From NCBI GenBank assembly GCA_947464665.1, contig CANHXV010000087.1, positions 1-8,271 of the forward strand: a DNA stretch of 8,271 nt. The letters are read 5' to 3'. Position 1 is the stretch's first letter, and each line of letters starts with the position of its first letter. The DNA is from Comamonadaceae bacterium (GTDB taxonomy: Bacteria > Pseudomonadota > Gammaproteobacteria > Burkholderiales > Burkholderiaceae_C). Below the pieces are notes generated by a model, which was not told the DNA's origin, did not search any database, and saw only the letters and a program-made list of their open reading frames with translations. Shown here one piece after another: positions 6,385 to 8,271 of this stretch. A program made the position numbers and the translations under genes.

Positions 6385-7581
6385 TCAAACCACCTCTTGC
6401 GTGTGAAATTGTTGAATCTCTGCATCCGAATAACCAGCTTCTCGGAGCACTTCATCAGTATGTTCGCCCCATCCTGGTGCGGGGGCCACAACTTGTGACG
6501 GCGTTCGCTCCAAAACCACGGGTTGTGTGATGTACGCAATTTCTTTGCCAAAGTTTGTCATCAAGGTTTCGGTGACTTTCAAATGTTTCACTTGCTCATC
6601 TTCAAAGACCTCAGGAACCGTATAAACCGGGCCTGCAGGAACACCCACTTGGTTTAGCAGATCGACCCAATGTTTGACTGTATTCTTTTTGAACTCTATC
6701 GCAATCTGTGCATTTAAGCGATCTCGATGTTTGACACGCAAGGGTTCTGTTTGAAACTCGGGGTCTGCGTACCAGTCTGGCTTGTTCAGTACATCGCAAA
6801 ACCGCTTCCAGTTTCCCTCGCCTGAGGCGCCCAGATTGAAACAACCGTCATTGGCGTCAAACAAGCCCATGGGCGAACTGGTGGGGTGGTTGTTGCCCAC
6901 TTGCACAGGCACATCATCGTCATTCAGGTAGCGTGCCATCTGGAAGTCCATCATGGCAATTTGGGAATGCAACAAGGAGCTGTGCACCCATTGGCCTTTG
7001 CCAGAAACTTCACGCTCTAAAAGAGCGACCAAAATTCCCAAGGCACAGTACAAACCCGCACTTAAATCGGCCACCGCCAAGCCTGCGCGAATGGGGCCGT
7101 GTTCGGGCTCACCCGTGACACTCATCAAGCCGCCCATGCCTTGGATGATTTGATCGAAGCCAGGTCGCCACGCGTAGGGGCCGTCTTGTCCAAAACCAGA
7201 GATACTGGCCAAAATGATGCGAGGGTTGACCTTGGCCAAAGACTCGTAATCGAGGCCGAGTTTATTTTTGACGTCGGGACGCCAGTTTTCTACCACCACA
7301 TCTGCATCGGCCACCAAGCGCATGAGGACTTCCTTGGCGCCGGGTTTTTTGAGATTGAGGGTCATCGATCGCTTGTTGCGATTGATATTTTGAAAGTCCC
7401 CGCCCTTGCGATTGGCCGCAAACATCGCTTCATTGGGGTCGACGCCAGGAGGGGGTTCGACACGAATGACATCTGCACCAAAATCGGTCAGGATGCGCAC
7501 GCAATTGGGCCCCGCGCGAACGCGCGACAGGTCAATGACTTTGAACCGAGAGAGGGCGCTGGAAGCTTGAATTTTAGGCAT
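6385..7581 (-). CDS. CaiB/BaiF family III CoA-transferase
   Basis: A 398-residue family III CoA-transferase, the usual length. It would move CoA from a donor thioester such as succinyl-CoA or acetyl-CoA to a free carboxylate, activating the pathway acid without ATP. The N-terminal Rossmann part shows VIDLSRVRAGPNC (15-27), LTDFGADVIRVEPP (31-44) and NRNKRSMTLNL (67-77). The catalytic aspartate that forms the mixed anhydride in formyl-CoA transferase corresponds to Asp172 in AVADLSAGLY. GKGQWVHSSLL (194-204) and the C-terminal VPAGPVYTVPEVFEDEQ (314-330) are also typical. The start at 7581 gives the normal N-terminus; an in-frame start at 7728 would add 49 residues overlapping the amidase gene. 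The gene begins 4 bp after the amidase stop. The acid substrate is not readable; a dicarboxylate or branched acid is plausible. Confidence 0.95.
   Translation of the reverse strand: MPKIQASSALSRFKVIDLSRVRAGPNCVRILTDFGADVIRVEPPPGVDPNEAMFAANRKGGDFQNINRNKRSMTLNLKKPGAKEVLMRLVADADVVVENWRPDVKNKLGLDYESLAKVNPRIILASISGFGQDGPYAWRPGFDQIIQGMGGLMSVTGEPEHGPIRAGLAVADLSAGLYCALGILVALLEREVSGKGQWVHSSLLHSQIAMMDFQMARYLNDDDVPVQVGNNHPTSSPMGLFDANDGCFNLGASGEGNWKRFCDVLNKPDWYADPEFQTEPLRVKHRDRLNAQIAIEFKKNTVKHWVDLLNQVGVPAGPVYTVPEVFEDEQVKHLKVTETLMTNFGKEIAYITQPVVLERTPSQVVAPAPGWGEHTDEVLREAGYSDAEIQQFHTQEVV
6390..6397 (-). promoter_or_regulatory. Ribosome binding site of the crotonase gene, inside the CoA-transferase end
   Basis: AGAGGTGG on the minus strand lies in the last sense codons of the CoA-transferase gene, 7 bp before the ATG at 6382. 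The placement favours ATG 6382 over the overlapping TTG at 6388, which would be only 1 bp away. Confidence 0.7.
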
Positions 7582-7585
7582 GAGT

Positions 7586-8271
7586 TCAGAGGTTCCAAAA
7601 AACAAAAGGGGATTGCTCGGCAAAATTGAGCAATTGATGCTCTGCAAAAGGTCTGGCCAACACTTGCACGCAGATGGCGCGTCCCCGTTCATCTCGTCCA
7701 ATGGGCAGATTGAGAGATGGCAGGCCAAGGTAATTCACAAAACCCATGTAGCGGTGCATGGCAAACAAGGCTGCTCGATCAAAAGTGGGCAGACCAATTT
7801 CCACGGTTTGCCAATCGGGCACAGTGTCTGCAAGTGAGGGCATGATCAAAAAATCTGCCTTGCCAAAATGCTGGTTGACAAAATCTTGTAGAAGGATCGA
7901 CCGAGATTGCAGGGACTCTTCGTACCAACTCTGAGGAAGACCCAAACCCAAAAGGCCGATAGATTGAACGCTGGGTTCGGCAGTGCCTTCTGTCAAAGTA
8001 GAGTGGTGGGTTTGAGCCGTTTCAAAAAACAACACGCGTTGGGCATGCCGGTTCAGTACCTCAAAGGACTCGTCCATGTGAATGTCATTGACACGGGCAT
8101 CCAGCTTTGTGGTCCAAGTTCGAATGGTTTGGGACACCGAGGGCGCGACGCCTTTATCGGGCAGCCAAAGTTGGCAATTGATTGACGGCTGAGCAAGCGG
8201 ACGTGGCATTTGGGGGCACAAAGCCGCCCATATTTCTCGAGCGTCTTGTGGAAAACGACTCAAAATGCCCA
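7586..8271 (-). CDS. Amidase signature family hydrolase, C-terminal fragment
   Basis: The 3' part of a gene that continues past the right edge; 227 complete sense codons before the stop are visible, about half of a typical 450-500-residue amidase. The fragment opens with GILSRFPQDAREIW, matching the family stretch after the catalytic core (GplaRsv.D). It continues with FLIMPSLADTVPDW (the fD.li.Ptlp element) and ends with NYLGLPSLNLPIGRDERGRA followed by VQVLARPFAEHQLLNFAE. These match the conserved C-terminal GlPals.P.G...G.p.gvQ.va..f.e..lL motif. The Ser-cisSer-Lys triad lies upstream and cannot be checked, so activity is assumed. Family members hydrolyse amides, half-amides, carbamates or ureides to acid plus ammonia, or act in GatA-type transfer; a GatA role is unlikely in this operon. 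A start inside the window (TTG 8263) is not credible because homology continues to the edge. Confidence 0.88.
   Translation of the reverse strand, partial: GILSRFPQDAREIWAALCPQMPRPLAQPSINCQLWLPDKGVAPSVSQTIRTWTTKLDARVNDIHMDESFEVLNRHAQRVLFFETAQTHHSTLTEGTAEPSVQSIGLLGLGLPQSWYEESLQSRSILLQDFVNQHFGKADFLIMPSLADTVPDWQTVEIGLPTFDRAALFAMHRYMGFVNYLGLPSLNLPIGRDERGRAICVQVLARPFAEHQLLNFAEQSPFVFWNL

Noticed and set aside
7099..7629. Plus-strand open frame of 176 codons opposite the CoA-transferase
   Set aside because: It is fully antisense to well-conserved CoA-transferase sequence, with no family resemblance; its length reflects codon bias on the other strand.
7582..7728. N-terminal extension of the CoA-transferase by 49 residues
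   Set aside because: The extension reads through the amidase 3' end out of frame and has no family similarity; the homologous N-terminus begins at 7581.

Overview
The window is one dense, unidirectional gene cluster on the minus strand. It holds ten genes in a row, two of them cut by the window edges, with gaps or overlaps of at most 26 bp. No RNA gene, mobile element, CRISPR array, regulator gene, terminator or convincing promoter is visible. The window therefore looks like the interior of a longer operon whose first and last genes lie outside. Base composition is fairly balanced, and the protein families and their style fit a betaproteobacterium, probably Burkholderiales and possibly a freshwater Comamonadaceae relative. 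That placement is inferred from general resemblance, not from a marker gene.

In transcription order (high to low coordinates) the genes are: the C-terminal part of an amidase-signature hydrolase (7586-8271); a family III (CaiB/BaiF) CoA-transferase (6385-7581); a crotonase-fold enoyl-CoA hydratase/isomerase (5609-6382); a NitT/TauT-type ABC importer made of a periplasmic binding protein (4605-5582), permease (3789-4589) and ATPase (3023-3781); a PuuE/cyclic-imidase-like member of the polysaccharide deacetylase superfamily (2152-3030); an atypical short-chain dehydrogenase (1346-2128); an acyl-CoA dehydrogenase (188-1342); and the N-terminus of a second crotonase (1-169).

The gene content reads as an import and catabolism module. 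The ABC system would bring in a small, probably anionic or N-containing organic compound. The deacetylase-fold enzyme and the amidase could open and deamidate C-N bonds, for example cyclic imide to half-amide to dicarboxylate. The CoA-transferase would activate the freed acid, and the acyl-CoA dehydrogenase, two crotonases and SDR would run a beta-oxidation-like sequence. The substrate cannot be read from the sequence. The cyclic imide or amide idea is a hypothesis built from the gene neighbourhood and the family of the 292-residue deacetylase-like protein.

The most notable details are active-site departures. The SDR lacks the Ser, Tyr and Lys of its family triad. The acyl-CoA dehydrogenase has Gln where the usual catalytic Glu sits, but has a Glu at the isovaleryl/long-chain-type position. 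The complete crotonase keeps only one of the two catalytic glutamates.
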